Assembly (NCBI GenBank): GCA_913061125.1
Contig: CAJXUB010000021.1
Coordinates: 1 to 33,261 of the forward strand
DNA length: 33,261 nucleotides
DNA from: an uncultured Flavobacteriaceae bacterium
GTDB lineage: Bacteria > Bacteroidota > Bacteroidia > Flavobacteriales > Flavobacteriaceae
Direction: 5' to 3'
Shown: piece by piece, positions 7,238 to 16,470 of the stretch
Layout of the letters: each line of letters opens with the position of its first letter
Numbering within the stretch: position 1 is the first letter of the stretch
Notes under the pieces: generated by a model
The model's database searches: none
Told to the model about the DNA's origin: nothing
What the model saw: the letters and a program-made list of their open reading frames with translations, nothing else
Program-made: the position numbers and the translations under genes

Positions 7238-8299
7238 TTATGCTTTTCGTTCCAATTCACTCATAACTTCCACTAGGGTTTGAACACTTTCGATGGTTAG
7301 AGCGTTGTACATCGACGCTCTGTAACCGCCCACACTTCGGTGGCCGTTCAGTCCGTTGATGCCCGCTTCTTGCCACATGCTGTCGAAGGTGTCTTTCAAG
7401 TTTTCGTTGGCCAAAGTAAAGGTTGCATTCATTGTAGAGCGATCGGCTTTGGCAGCGAATCCATTGAATAGGGGATTGAGGTCTATTTCGGAGTAAATCA
7501 GTTGTGCTTTCTTTTCGTTTTCTTTTTCGATGGCCGCGATTCCGCCTTTCTTTTTCAACCATTCCAAATTTAGCATGGCGGTATAAACGGCATGTACTGG
7601 TGGGGTGTTAAACATGCTGCCTTTTCCGATGTGAACTTTGTAGTCCATCATGGATGGAATTTTTCGAGACACTTTTCCCAAAATATCTTCTTGTACCACA
7701 ACGAGGGTGGTTCCTGCCGGGCCCATATTTTTTTGAGCACCTGCATAGATCAACCCAAATTTTGAAAAATCTAAGGTTCTGGAAAAAATATCGCTGCTCA
7801 TATCGGAAACCATGGGGATGTCGCAATCTGGAAATGCTTTGATTTGTGTTCCAAAAATGGTGTTGTTGGAGGTGCAGTGAAAATAATCGTGATCGGACGG
7901 AATGTCGTACCCCTTTGGGATGTAATTGTAATTGGCATCTTTGGATGATGCCACTTCTAAAATATCGTCAAAAATTCGCGCTTCTTTAATGGCTTTGTCG
8001 CTCCAGGTCCCAGTATTGAGGTAGGCCGCACGTTTTTCCAACAGGTTGAGAGCTACCGCCAAAAATTGAGTGCTGGCTCCGCCTTGCAAAAACAGGGCTT
8101 TATAGCCCATTCCTTCAAGACCGAGCAGTTCCAAAACTAAAGATCGAGCGTTTTCCATAATGTCCACAAAGGCCTTGCTTCGGTGGGATATTTCCAAGAG
8201 AGACAGTCCATTGTCAAAATTCAAGACAGCTTGTGCAGATTGTTGTAAAACGTCTTGAGGCAAAACGCAGGGACCTGCGCTAAAATTATGTCGTTTCAT
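7238..8299 (-). CDS. serC: Phosphoserine aminotransferase
   Basis: 353 residues, the usual SerC length, a class V PLP enzyme. It begins MKRHNFSAGPCVLP; the PLP-binding Lys is K190 in IYAGAQKNMGPAG. Other family marks are LLEISHRSKAF, LQGGASTQF and the C-terminal NGHRSVGGYRASMYNA. It transfers an amino group from glutamate to 3-phosphohydroxypyruvate, and the same enzyme often serves pyridoxal phosphate synthesis through 3-hydroxy-4-phosphohydroxythreonine. It lies 87 nt after the acyl-CoA reductase gene and 6 nt before serA. The ATG is the first residue of the conserved MKRHNFSAGP start, so the start is secure. Confidence 0.96.
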   Translation of the reverse strand: MKRHNFSAGPCVLPQDVLQQSAQAVLNFDNGLSLLEISHRSKAFVDIMENARSLVLELLGLEGMGYKALFLQGGASTQFLAVALNLLEKRAAYLNTGTWSDKAIKEARIFDDILEVASSKDANYNYIPKGYDIPSDHDYFHCTSNNTIFGTQIKAFPDCDIPMVSDMSSDIFSRTLDFSKFGLIYAGAQKNMGPAGTTLVVVQEDILGKVSRKIPSMMDYKVHIGKGSMFNTPPVHAVYTAMLNLEWLKKKGGIAAIEKENEKKAQLIYSEIDLNPLFNGFAAKADRSTMNATFTLANENLKDTFDSMWQEAGINGLNGHRSVGGYRASMYNALTIESVQTLVEVMSELERKA

Positions 8300-8386
8300 C
8301 GTTGTAGATTATAATTCATTAAAAATTAAGCCACAAAGGTCTGAATTAATTGTGGATATCGGTGTGAAAATTCTATTAATCTTATG

Positions 8387-9448
8387 TTATATTGTCAACA
8401 AGAAATCAACAGTGTCAACTCCATCGGCATAATCGGACAGGGCAGGGCATTGTGTTTGTCCAAAAGAAACCCCATTTTGAAACTCTTGATGTGCAACCAC
8501 ACACTGGATTTTATCGTGGTCGGTTTCCAGCCGTTGTTTCAGTTGATCCTTGGACTGGTAATGCTCATAAAACAAGGTGGCAATGGGGGAGCTGTATCGA
8601 GAATCTTCTTTAAGCATCAAAAAACCATTGTCTATAAGTTGAAACTCACTCATCAAATATACGGCCTTGTTGTAGTCGTAATTGTTGGCATATTTGGCAC
8701 TGTTTATGATGGGATGCCAATCGTAAATCGCATTAAAAAATGGGTCAAAATCATACTCTTCAGGAACAAAAAGTTTAGATACGCTTCGGCATCCCAACCC
8801 GTAATATCGAAACACATCTTCGGCCAAACCGGATAATTGTTCGGGGGTTTCTTCACCAGTAAGAATGGCTACCGAATTTCTGTTTTTTCTGATGATACGG
8901 GGTTTATCTTTAAAATAGGCCTCAAAATACCGCGCTGTGTTATCGCTTCCTGTTGCAATAACGGCATCGTACTGGTCAAGTTTGTCATTTGAAAATGAAA
9001 TTTGGTCTTTCAATTCAGGAACAATATGCTTGATGTAGGCCAACAAAACAGGCATCAAATGCTTGTCGTTTGAAGACGGTTTAAGAACAAGATTATGCCC
9101 AGAAACCAAGCCCGATAATACGTCATGAAATCCAACCAAAGGAATGTTTCCAGCCATGATGATGGCCGCTGTTTTTTTCGATTTGGCCGGTATGGCATAT
9201 GGAGCCAGCCATTGTTCCAATGCCGACTGCTGGAGTAACGTGCTCCATTGCTGCATCGCAAAACACAAATTGGCCGTTGTGAACCAACCGTTGCTTTCTT
9301 GCGCCAACTTGAGTTGGTGTTTAAAACCGTCAAAAAATAATTCGTTATACAGCGCCTTATCAGAACGAATGGGGATTTCTGAAGCAAACTGCCCCATAAA
9401 TTGCCCCAACTCTTGCAAGGCATGAATTATCATTTTTTTATGATTCAT
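8387..9448 (-). CDS. Acyl-CoA reductase, LuxC family
   Basis: 353 residues matching the LuxC-type acyl-CoA reductase family, related to aldehyde dehydrogenases. Seen: IIMAGNIPLVGFHDVLSGLVSG (about 96-117), VLKPSSNDKH (about 121-130), AVIATGSDNTARYF (about 162-175), and the catalytic Cys C220 in YYGLGCRSVSKLFVP. Bacterial LuxC reduces an activated fatty acyl group to aldehyde with NADPH. No luxAB or other bioluminescence genes are near, so light production is not implied. In this window it is divergent from a ferredoxin gene and heads the serC-serA run. The physiological substrate is not known. A minus-strand -7 box TAAATTTG lies at 9486-9493. Confidence 0.88.
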   Translation of the reverse strand: MNHKKMIIHALQELGQFMGQFASEIPIRSDKALYNELFFDGFKHQLKLAQESNGWFTTANLCFAMQQWSTLLQQSALEQWLAPYAIPAKSKKTAAIIMAGNIPLVGFHDVLSGLVSGHNLVLKPSSNDKHLMPVLLAYIKHIVPELKDQISFSNDKLDQYDAVIATGSDNTARYFEAYFKDKPRIIRKNRNSVAILTGEETPEQLSGLAEDVFRYYGLGCRSVSKLFVPEEYDFDPFFNAIYDWHPIINSAKYANNYDYNKAVYLMSEFQLIDNGFLMLKEDSRYSSPIATLFYEHYQSKDQLKQRLETDHDKIQCVVAHQEFQNGVSFGQTQCPALSDYADGVDTVDFLLTI

Positions 9449-9451
9449 AAT

Positions 9452-9482
9452 TTGTTTAGCGGATTTTTTGGCGTTAATTTTG
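9452..9482 (+). promoter_or_regulatory. Promoter of the ferredoxin gene
   Basis: -33 TTG at 9452-9454, a 20-nt spacer and -7 TAATTTTG at 9475-9482 fit the Bacteroidota consensus TTG-N19-21-TAnnTTTG. The ferredoxin ATG follows 36 nt later. Confidence 0.7.
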
Positions 9483-9485
9483 CCA

Positions 9486-9493
9486 CAAATTTA
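9486..9493 (-). promoter_or_regulatory. -7 box of the acyl-CoA reductase promoter
   Basis: The + strand CAAATTTA reads TAAATTTG on the minus strand, matching TAnnTTTG, 37 nt before the acyl-CoA reductase ATG. No clear -33 TTG is seen. It is only 3 nt from the divergent ferredoxin -7 box, so the two promoters overlap. Confidence 0.5.
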
Positions 9494-9518
9494 GGTAATA
9501 AATTAGCGAAAAACGACT

Positions 9519-9872
9519 ATGGCTATCATTATCACAGACGAATGCATTAATTGTGGTGCCTGCGAACCCGAATGCCCAAACACTGCCATTTATGAAGGTG
9601 CCGACGACTGGCGTTACAAAGATGGCACTAGTTTGGAAGGCCAAATCATTCTGCCCAACGGCAAACAAGTGGATGCTAATGAGGCGCAAATTCCCATCAG
9701 CGACGAGTACTATTTTATAGTCCCCGATAAATGCACCGAATGTAAGGGCTTCCACGAAGAGCCCCAATGTGCGGCCGTTTGCCCTGTCGATTGTTGCGTT
9801 CCCGACGACAGTAATGTCGAAACCGAAGAGGTCCTTCTTGCAAAACAACGCTTTATGCACCCAGAAGGGTAG
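9519..9872 (+). CDS. Ferredoxin with two 4Fe-4S clusters
   Basis: 117 residues. Cluster 1 motif: C9, C12, C15, C19 in [13 protein letters not shown]. Cluster 2 motif: CTECKG, then after a longer gap [11 protein letters not shown]. Between them is a 50-residue insert ([17 protein letters not shown]) and an extended tail, as in the Alvin-type dicluster ferredoxins of Bacteroidota. It is a soluble low-potential electron carrier. The divergent arrangement with the acyl-CoA reductase through a shared promoter region suggests linked expression; whether the two proteins interact is unknown. The start ATG immediately precedes the conserved AIIITDECI. Confidence 0.95.
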   Translation: MAIIITDECINCGACEPECPNTAIYEGADDWRYKDGTSLEGQIILPNGKQVDANEAQIPISDEYYFIVPDKCTECKGFHEEPQCAAVCPVDCCVPDDSNVETEEVLLAKQRFMHPEG

Positions 9873-9920
9873 GTTGATTTTATTTGATATTTTTCTGTAA
9901 ATTTTATTTTTTGATTTACT

Positions 9921-9928
9921 TACTTTTG
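9921..9928 (+). promoter_or_regulatory. -7 box upstream of ychF
   Basis: TACTTTTG matches TAnnTTTG and lies 22 nt before the ychF ATG. No TTG at the usual -33 distance is seen, so the call rests on the -7 box and its position. Confidence 0.5.
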
Positions 9929-9950
9929 CATTCATAAAAATAAACCATCT

Positions 9951-11045
9951 ATGAAAGCAGGTATCGTGGGTTTGCCCAATGTCGGAAAATCAACCCTATT
10001 TAATTGTCTCTCCAACGCCAAAGCACAAAGTGCTAATTTTCCATTTTGTACCATCGAGCCCAACATTGGAGTGGTTAATGTTCCCGACCCCCGTTTGGCC
10101 ACCTTAGAAAATTTGGTATCTCCAGAACGGGTCATTCCTGCCACCGTCGAGATTGTTGATATCGCTGGGCTTGTAAAAGGGGCCAGTAAAGGCGAGGGAT
10201 TAGGCAATCAATTTTTGGGAAATATTCGCGAAACCGATGCCATTTTGCACGTACTGCGTTGTTTTGACAATGACAACATTGTCCACGTGGATGGCAGTGT
10301 TGACCCCATTCGAGACAAGGATACCATCGATATGGAGCTGCAACTTAAGGATTTAGAAACTGTCGAAAAAAAACTCGAAAAAGTCAAGCGTACCGCTAAA
10401 ACAGGCCACAAAGAAGCTCAAAAAGAAGCTGAAGTTTTAGAACAAATCAAAACCCATTTGGAATCGGGGCAGTCTGTGAGAAGTTTGGATTGTTCAGAGG
10501 ATGATTTTACGACCTACATCAAGCCGTTGCAATTCATCACCGCCAAACCCGTATTGTATGTTTGTAATGTGGATGAAGCATCGGCGGTAAGCGGTAATGC
10601 CTATGTGGAGCAAGTTCAAGCGGCTGTGGCCTCCGAAAAAGCTGAAGTTTTGGTGTTGGCCGTGGGTACCGAAGCCGATATTAACGAATTGGACGATTTT
10701 GAGGAACGCCAATTGTTTTTGGAAGATATTGGTTTGGACGAACCCGGTTCGGCAAAACTCATTCGAGCCGCTTACCAATTGCTCAATCTACAAACCTATT
10801 TTACGGCCGGTCCAAAAGAGGTTCGAGCTTGGACCATCAAAATTGGAAGTGTAGCCCCTCAGGCGGCAGGCGTTATTCATACCGATTTTGAAAAAGGATT
10901 TATTCGAGCCGAAGTCATTTCTTTTGACGATTATAAATCTCACGGAAGTGAAACCAAAGTAAAGGAAGCAGGTAAAATGCGCGTAGAGGGTAAGAACTAT
11001 ACCGTCCAAGACGGCGATGTCATGCACTTTCTGTTTAACGTTTAA
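9951..11045 (+). CDS. ychF: Redox-regulated ATPase / GTPase-family protein YchF
   Basis: 364 residues, the normal length for YchF/OLA1. The G1 loop is GLPNVGKST (7-15), then NCLSNAKAQSANFPFCTIEPN (switch region), DIAGLVKGASKGEGLGNQFL (G3), a coiled-coil insert (about 125-170; MELQLKDLETVEKKLEKVKR), the TAKPVLYVCNVDE G4-like region and a C-terminal TGS domain (LQTYFTAGPKEVRAWTIKIG...). YchF binds ATP in preference to GTP, associates with ribosomes and affects oxidative stress responses. The first ATG agrees with the family N-terminus MKAGIVGLPNVGKS. It lies between the ferredoxin and parE on the same strand, probably with its own promoter. Confidence 0.97.
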   Translation: MKAGIVGLPNVGKSTLFNCLSNAKAQSANFPFCTIEPNIGVVNVPDPRLATLENLVSPERVIPATVEIVDIAGLVKGASKGEGLGNQFLGNIRETDAILHVLRCFDNDNIVHVDGSVDPIRDKDTIDMELQLKDLETVEKKLEKVKRTAKTGHKEAQKEAEVLEQIKTHLESGQSVRSLDCSEDDFTTYIKPLQFITAKPVLYVCNVDEASAVSGNAYVEQVQAAVASEKAEVLVLAVGTEADINELDDFEERQLFLEDIGLDEPGSAKLIRAAYQLLNLQTYFTAGPKEVRAWTIKIGSVAPQAAGVIHTDFEKGFIRAEVISFDDYKSHGSETKVKEAGKMRVEGKNYTVQDGDVMHFLFNV

Positions 11046-11074
11046 AAATTTCTCAACATCGCCCAGAAATTTTT
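11044..11074 (+). terminator. Possible weak terminator after ychF
   Basis: AAAAATTTCT (11044-11053) and AGAAATTTTT (11065-11074) can pair across an 11-nt loop and end in a T-run. The stem is AT-rich, so efficiency is uncertain. Confidence 0.4.
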
Positions 11075-11149
11075 GTTAATTACTTATTGATGCAAAGGTT
11101 TCTTTTTTTTTGATGATGCACTATATTAGCCCCTCGTCAGAAACGCATT

Positions 11150-13012
11150 ATGGCCCAAAACACAAAGTATACCGAAGATAACATTCGTTCCCTCGATTGG
11201 AAAGAGCACATCCGCATGCGACCAGGGATGTATATTGGCAAGTTGGGGGACGGCTCCTCCGCCGATGATGGGATTTATATTTTACTTAAAGAAGTGCTGG
11301 ACAACTCTATTGACGAGTATGTGATGGGGGCTGGAAAATCCATTGACATTTCCATTCAAGGCAACAAAGTTATAGTTCGTGACTATGGTCGAGGGATTCC
11401 ACTGGGTAAGGTTGTAGATGTGGTTTCCAAAATGAATACTGGAGGAAAATACGATTCAAGAGCATTTAAAAAATCCGTTGGATTGAATGGCGTAGGAACC
11501 AAAGCGGTCAATGCCTTATCGACGTATTTTCGAGTAGAATCGACACGAGATGGAAAATCTGCTTCAGCAGAATTTGAATTGGGCGTTTTAAAAGATCAAG
11601 AACTTTTGGACGATACGTCGCGACGAAAAGGAACTAAAGTTTCTTTTATCCCTGACCCAGCCATTTTTAAAAATTACAAGTACCGAAACGAGTATGTGGC
11701 TCGTATGCTCAAAAACTATGTTTATCTCAATCCAGGGTTAACCATAACTCTAAACGGCGAGAAGTTTTACAGTGAAAATGGTTTGAAGGATTTGTTGGAA
11801 GACAACTCCAAACAAGAGGATCGATTGTACCCCACCATTCACCTTAAGGGGGAAGACATTGAAGTTGCAATCACGCACAGTAAAACTCAATACAGCGAAG
11901 AATACCACTCGTTTGTAAATGGACAAAATACCACACAAGGGGGAACCCATTTAGCGGCCTTTCGTGAGGCCTTCGTTAAGACCATTCGAGATTTTTTTGG
12001 TAAAAATTACGATGCTTCTGATGTTCGAAAATCCATCATTTCGGCCATAGCAGTTAAAGTGATGGAACCGGTATTTGAAAGCCAGACCAAAACCAAATTG
12101 GGCTCGACCGAAATGGGAGGCGGACTGCCTACCGTTCGGACTTTTATCAACGATTTTGTGAAAACGCATCTCGATAATTTTCTTCATAAAAATCCAGATA
12201 CTGCTGCAGCCATTCAACGTAAAATACTTCAGGCCGAACGCGAGCGAAAAGAACTGTCGGGTATTCGAAAAATTGCACGTGAGAGAGCTAAAAAAGCCAG
12301 TTTGCACAACAAAAAACTTCGGGATTGTCGGGTTCATTTTGGCGATACTAAAAACAATCGCAACCTGGAAACCACCCTTTTTATCACTGAAGGAGATTCT
12401 GCATCGGGGAGTATTACCAAATCCAGAGACGTAAACACCCAAGCCGTTTTTAGCTTGAAGGGAAAACCGTTAAATTGCTACGGGTTGACCAAAAAAATAG
12501 TGTATGAAAATGAAGAATTCAATCTGTTGCAGGCCGCTCTTAATATCGAAGAATCAATTGAAGATTTGCGGTACAATAATATTGTAATCGCTACGGACGC
12601 CGATGTGGATGGCATGCACATTCGGTTGTTATTAATCACGTTTTTCTTGCAATTTTTCCCAGAACTCATCAAGGAAGGTCATTTGTACATCCTACAAACG
12701 CCGCTTTTTAGAGTTCGAAACAAGAAGGAAACCATTTATTGTTACTCCGATGAAGAACGCGTTAATGCCATTGAAAAATTAAAACCCAGACCCGAAATCA
12801 CACGGTTTAAGGGGTTGGGCGAAATATCCCCCAATGAGTTTAAACATTTTATTGGCGATGATATTAGATTGGATCCAGTTATGTTGGATGCCGAAAAAAC
12901 CATCGATGAGTTGTTGTCGTTTTACATGGGAAAAAACACCCCAGAACGTCAGAAATTTATCATTGAAAACCTAAAAGTGGAACTCGATTTTATTGAAGCT
13001 GAAAAGCCCTAA
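11150..13012 (+). CDS. parE: DNA topoisomerase IV subunit B
   Basis: 620 residues, a type IIA topoisomerase ATPase subunit. GHKL ATPase marks: [10 protein letters not shown] (about 47-56), [11 protein letters not shown] (about 74-84), [13 protein letters not shown] (about 107-119). The TOPRIM domain follows with TEGDSASGS (about 413-421) and [10 protein letters not shown] (about 483-492). The protein lacks the long insert of some GyrB proteins, and it is followed after 3 nt by the A subunit, as for parE-parC rather than the separate gyrB and gyrA of most Bacteroidota. With ParC it decatenates replicated chromosomes. Automatic annotation may call it GyrB-like; distinction rests on length and pairing. 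Confidence 0.93.
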   Translation: MAQNTKYTEDNIRSLDWKEHIRMRPGMYIGKLGDGSSADDGIYILLKEVLDNSIDEYVMGAGKSIDISIQGNKVIVRDYGRGIPLGKVVDVVSKMNTGGKYDSRAFKKSVGLNGVGTKAVNALSTYFRVESTRDGKSASAEFELGVLKDQELLDDTSRRKGTKVSFIPDPAIFKNYKYRNEYVARMLKNYVYLNPGLTITLNGEKFYSENGLKDLLEDNSKQEDRLYPTIHLKGEDIEVAITHSKTQYSEEYHSFVNGQNTTQGGTHLAAFREAFVKTIRDFFGKNYDASDVRKSIISAIAVKVMEPVFESQTKTKLGSTEMGGGLPTVRTFINDFVKTHLDNFLHKNPDTAAAIQRKILQAERERKELSGIRKIARERAKKASLHNKKLRDCRVHFGDTKNNRNLETTLFITEGDSASGSITKSRDVNTQAVFSLKGKPLNCYGLTKKIVYENEEFNLLQAALNIEESIEDLRYNNIVIATDADVDGMHIRLLLITFFLQFFPELIKEGHLYILQTPLFRVRNKKETIYCYSDEERVNAIEKLKPRPEITRFKGLGEISPNEFKHFIGDDIRLDPVMLDAEKTIDELLSFYMGKNTPERQKFIIENLKVELDFIEAEKP

Positions 13013-13015
13013 CCG

Positions 13016-15685
13016 ATGCAAGAGGAATTAGATAACAATTTGGAGCAAAATACCGGATCTCAAGAAACCATTACCAGAGTGACTGGGATGTATCAGGATT
13101 GGTTTTTGGATTACGCATCCTATGTTATTTTGGAACGAGCAGTTCCAGCCATTGAGGATGGATTTAAACCTGTCCAGCGCCGTATTTTACATTCCATGAA
13201 AGACTTGGATGACGGGCGCTACAACAAGGTGGCAAACATTGTTGGTCATACCATGCAATACCATCCACATGGCGATGCCAGTATTGCCGATGCTATGGTT
13301 CAAATTGGTCAAAAGAACCTGTTGATTGATACTCAAGGTAATTGGGGAAATATTTTAACAGGCGATCGAGCGGCTGCTTCAAGATATATTGAAGCGCGGT
13401 TGTCCAAATTTGCGCTGGATGTTGTTTTTAATCCTAAAACAACAGAATGGCAGGCCTCCTATGACGGTCGGCGTAAAGAACCCATTAACTTACCCGTCAA
13501 GTTTCCTCTCCTTTTGGCCCAAGGCGCAGAGGGGATTGCTGTGGGATTATCGACCAAAGTTTTACCCCACAATTTTTTAGAACTTATAGATGCTTCCATT
13601 AAACATTTGCAAGGGAAACGATTCAGCATTGTTCCTGATTTTGCAACGGGAGGTATCGCAGATTTTACCAACTATAATGACGGACTCAGAGGCGGCAAAA
13701 TACGCTGTCGAGCAAGAATCAGTCAATTGAACAAAAACACTTTAGTCATCACCGAAGTTCCCTTCGGGACAACCACTTCATCTCTGATTGATTCAATTCT
13801 AAAAGCCAACGACAAAGGTAAAATTAAGATTAAAAAAATTGAAGATAATACTGCCGCTGAGGTTGAGATTTTAATTCATTTGCCCTCTGGAATTTCACCA
13901 GACAAAACCATCGATGCACTGTTTGCATTCACCAATTGTGAAACCTCGATTTCGCCTTTAGGTTGCGTCATTGAAACCAACAAACCCTTGTTTATAGGTG
14001 TTTCAGAAATGCTAAAACGATCCACGGATCACACCGTGGAGTTGTTAAAATTAGAATTGGAAATCAAATTGCGCGAATTGGAGGAGCAATGGCATTTTGC
14101 ATCACTTGAGCGAATTTTTATAGAAAATAGAATCTATCGCGACATTGAAGAACAAGAAACTTGGGAAGGTGTCATTGCCGCCATCGATACGGGACTAAAA
14201 CCCTTTATTCAACACCTTAAGCGAGAGGTTACTGAGGACGATATTATTCGTTTAACCGAAATTAGAATCAAGCGTATTTCAAAATTTGACATTGATAAAG
14301 CACAACAAAAAATTGAAGCTCTTGAAGGTCAAATTGAAGAAACGAAATCTCATTTGGCTGCCATAATCGAATATGCGATTGCATATTTTAAACGTCTAAA
14401 AACGGATTATGGTACGGGGAAAGCACGACAAACTGAAATTAAGGTATTTGACGATGTCGATGCCACCAAAGTTGTCATTCGAAACACAAAACTGTATGTT
14501 AACCGAGAAGAGGGCTTTGTGGGGACTGCCATGCGCCGCGAGGAATATGTTTGTGATTGTAGTGACATTGACGATATTATTGTTTTTACCAAAAGTGGAA
14601 AAATGATGGTAACGAAGGTGGACAGCAAAACATTTGTGGGTAAAAACATCATCCATGTGGCCGTTTTTAAGAAAAAAGATGCTCGAACCATTTACAACAT
14701 GATTTACAAAGACGGTAAGGGTGGCGCCTCATACATCAAGCGTTTTGCTGTAACTTCCATCACTAGAGATCGCGAATATGACCTCACAGGTGGAAAACCA
14801 CAAACCAACGTATTGTATTTTTCAGCCAATCCCAACGGCGAAGCCGAAGTAGTGTCCATTTTACTGCGCCAAGTGGGAAGTATAAAAAAATTAAAATGGG
14901 ATGTGAATTTTGCCGATATTCTAATTAAGGGTCGATCTTCTAAAGGGAATTTGGTGACCAAAAACGCCATAAAACGTGTTGAGCTAAAAGAAAAAGGTGT
15001 TAGCACGTTAAAACCAAGAAAAATTTGGTTTGATGACACCATCCAGCGTTTGAATGTTGATGGCCGTGGCGATTTAATTGGAGAATTCAGAGGGGAAGAT
15101 CGACTTTTGGTGATTTTTCAGTCCGGAAGAATTAAAACCATCGTTCCAGACATAACCACCCATTTTAGTGACGATATGATTGTTCTTGAGAAATGGATTC
15201 CCAAGAAACCCATTTCTGCCGTATATTTCGATGGCGCTAAAGAACGGTACTATGTCAAGCGTTTTTTAATTGAAAATGAAAATAAAGAAGATGTTTTTAT
15301 CTCATCGCATCCTTCAAGTACTCTGGAAATTGTAAGTACCGATTGGCGCCCAGTAGTTGATATTACCTTTGCTAAAGATCGAGGTAAAGACCGCCGACCG
15401 AACCAATCCATTGATGTTGAGCAGTTTATCACCATCAAAGGTATTTCTGCATTAGGAAATCAGTTGAGTAAATTTAAAATTAATCAAATAGATCTGTTGG
15501 AGCCCCTGCCATTTGATCCACCCAAAGAAATTCACGCGGATGATTTGGAAGTCGTTGATGAACAAGATCTTAGTGCGTCATCTGAATCTTCAGCCGTAAA
15601 ATCTTCAACTTCTGAAATACCAGCCCCTCCCAAACCAACTGACGACGGGGCTTCCTCCAGCGACGGGCAAACTACTCTGTTCTAA
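13016..15685 (+). CDS. parC: DNA topoisomerase IV subunit A
   Basis: 889 residues. The breakage-reunion domain covers about 20-470: ERAVPAIEDGFKPVQRRIL, the QYHPHGDASIADAMV loop and the catalytic Tyr Y124 (AASRYIEARLS) with Arg123 beside it. A long coiled-coil tower (about 330-460; IEALEGQIEETKSHLAAI) is followed by a C-terminal beta-pinwheel-type region (about 500-820). The canonical GyrA box of gyrases is not evident, supporting topoisomerase IV. The last 60 residues are acidic and Ser/Pro-rich, probably disordered. The gene starts 3 nt after parE. Its TAA overlaps by 4 nt the stop of the convergent small gene at 15682. Confidence 0.93.
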   Translation: MQEELDNNLEQNTGSQETITRVTGMYQDWFLDYASYVILERAVPAIEDGFKPVQRRILHSMKDLDDGRYNKVANIVGHTMQYHPHGDASIADAMVQIGQKNLLIDTQGNWGNILTGDRAAASRYIEARLSKFALDVVFNPKTTEWQASYDGRRKEPINLPVKFPLLLAQGAEGIAVGLSTKVLPHNFLELIDASIKHLQGKRFSIVPDFATGGIADFTNYNDGLRGGKIRCRARISQLNKNTLVITEVPFGTTTSSLIDSILKANDKGKIKIKKIEDNTAAEVEILIHLPSGISPDKTIDALFAFTNCETSISPLGCVIETNKPLFIGVSEMLKRSTDHTVELLKLELEIKLRELEEQWHFASLERIFIENRIYRDIEEQETWEGVIAAIDTGLKPFIQHLKREVTEDDIIRLTEIRIKRISKFDIDKAQQKIEALEGQIEETKSHLAAIIEYAIAYFKRLKTDYGTGKARQTEIKVFDDVDATKVVIRNTKLYVNREEGFVGTAMRREEYVCDCSDIDDIIVFTKSGKMMVTKVDSKTFVGKNIIHVAVFKKKDARTIYNMIYKDGKGGASYIKRFAVTSITRDREYDLTGGKPQTNVLYFSANPNGEAEVVSILLRQVGSIKKLKWDVNFADILIKGRSSKGNLVTKNAIKRVELKEKGVSTLKPRKIWFDDTIQRLNVDGRGDLIGEFRGEDRLLVIFQSGRIKTIVPDITTHFSDDMIVLEKWIPKKPISAVYFDGAKERYYVKRFLIENENKEDVFISSHPSSTLEIVSTDWRPVVDITFAKDRGKDRRPNQSIDVEQFITIKGISALGNQLSKFKINQIDLLEPLPFDPPKEIHADDLEVVDEQDLSASSESSAVKSSTSEIPAPPKPTDDGASSSDGQTTLF

Positions 15686-16050
15686 TCCATCCGCTTTGCG
15701 ACGCCTTTTTGTTTTTTAGAATCTCCCACATACCCGTACTCGAAGGTGTAAGAAGTGGTAGAGGTACTCAGAATTTTCAGGTGAATGTCTTTTTTTTCAA
15801 TTCTCGATTTGGGGTTGAGGGTTCTAAAAATCATTTCACAATCGTTAATCCAACGAACGGAGGCCGAGTCTATTTGCCCATCAAATTGTTCAATTTGTAA
15901 ATCCGTTGTGCGCTCAAATTTTGACACAAAGGTTTGACCGTCAATGGTGATATTACTCTGAAAAGTTCCAGTTTTAAAAGCTTCACAATCGCGCTGAACG
16001 TCATAGCAAGATGTGTTGAAAATAAAAATCAAAGGCATAAAATACTTCAT
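15682..16050 (-). CDS. Small probable lipoprotein, conserved next to parC
   Basis: 122 residues with a short hydrophobic N-terminus MKYFMPLIFIFNTSC; C15 sits at a poor lipobox (NTSC), where relatives that I recall have LTSC, so it is probably lipidated. Conserved-looking body: DCEAFKTGTF, FERTTDLQIEQFDGQIDSASVRWINDCEMIF and YTFEYGYVGDSKKQKGVAKRMD. Homologs in flavobacteria are sometimes named DNA topoisomerase IV in databases, apparently only because they lie next to parC; nothing in the sequence supports that. Function unknown. It converges on parC with overlapping stop codons and lies 23 nt after the XRE gene end on the same strand, so it may be co-transcribed with it. Confidence 0.75.
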   Translation of the reverse strand: MKYFMPLIFIFNTSCYDVQRDCEAFKTGTFQSNITIDGQTFVSKFERTTDLQIEQFDGQIDSASVRWINDCEMIFRTLNPKSRIEKKDIHLKILSTSTTSYTFEYGYVGDSKKQKGVAKRMD

Positions 16051-16073
16051 GCCGCAAAAATACGAAGAATGGG

Positions 16074-16469
16074 TTAATTTTTGCTAAAATTTGAATCAGA
16101 GTAGGATTCAAATGTGCCGTCGTTGTAAAATACCACAATACGTTCTACGCGTTTTGGTTGTGAGTTGTTGCAGGGTTGCGGGTTCGCACTAATTTTTGTT
16201 TGTGGAATTTGTTCCGAGATTTCAATTGGGGCAGGTGAGGGCTGGGCTGTAATGCTGCCTTTGCCATTTAGGAGCCAATATAAATTGATATCGGGGCAAG
16301 CGGAGTTCAATTTTAAAATAAAATCTAAACTAGGCTTGTTTCGTCCGCTAATCACATGAGAAATACTTGAACGTTGTACGTTAATAAGATCCGCAAATGC
16401 AGATGCTGATAGGCCATAATGATCTAAAATTTCGTTTAAACGTTTGCTAAAATTCTCAATAACATCCAT
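16074..16469 (-). CDS. XRE-family transcriptional regulator
   Basis: 131 residues. An N-terminal helix-turn-helix of the Cro/C1 type covers about 8-62: RLNEILDHYGLSASAFADLINVQRSSISHVISGRNKPSLDFILKL. It is followed by YWLLNGKGS, a common end of this domain in flavobacterial regulators. The rest is a Pro/Gln-rich linker and a short C-terminal strand (RVERIVVFYNDGTFESYSD) that may serve dimerisation. There is no peptidase or phage repressor catalytic domain. Four copies of a TTTACA-N2-TGTAAA type site lie upstream, one over its own -7 box, so it probably represses itself and may control the divergent peptidase gene. Target genes are otherwise unknown. Confidence 0.88.
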   Translation of the reverse strand: MDVIENFSKRLNEILDHYGLSASAFADLINVQRSSISHVISGRNKPSLDFILKLNSACPDINLYWLLNGKGSITAQPSPAPIEISEQIPQTKISANPQPCNNSQPKRVERIVVFYNDGTFESYSDSNFSKN

Positions 16470-16470
16470 G

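Noticed and set aside
8384-8836. 150-codon + strand frame with hydrophobic stretch
   Set aside because: Fully inside the acyl-CoA reductase gene on the other strand, where all catalytic motifs are present.
8387-9448. Bioluminescence locus because of a LuxC-type gene
   Set aside because: No luxA, luxB, luxD or luxE-like gene is present; LuxC-type reductases are common in non-luminous Bacteroidota.
9474-9935. 153-codon minus-strand frame
   Set aside because: Opposite the ferredoxin gene with its intact Cys motifs; a shadow frame.
11951-12442. 163-codon minus-strand frame
   Set aside because: Opposite parE in its TOPRIM-proximal part; Phe-rich shadow.
11150-15685. gyrB-gyrA instead of parE-parC
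   Set aside because: Adjacent arrangement, subunit B length of 620 residues and lack of an evident GyrA box favour topoisomerase IV.
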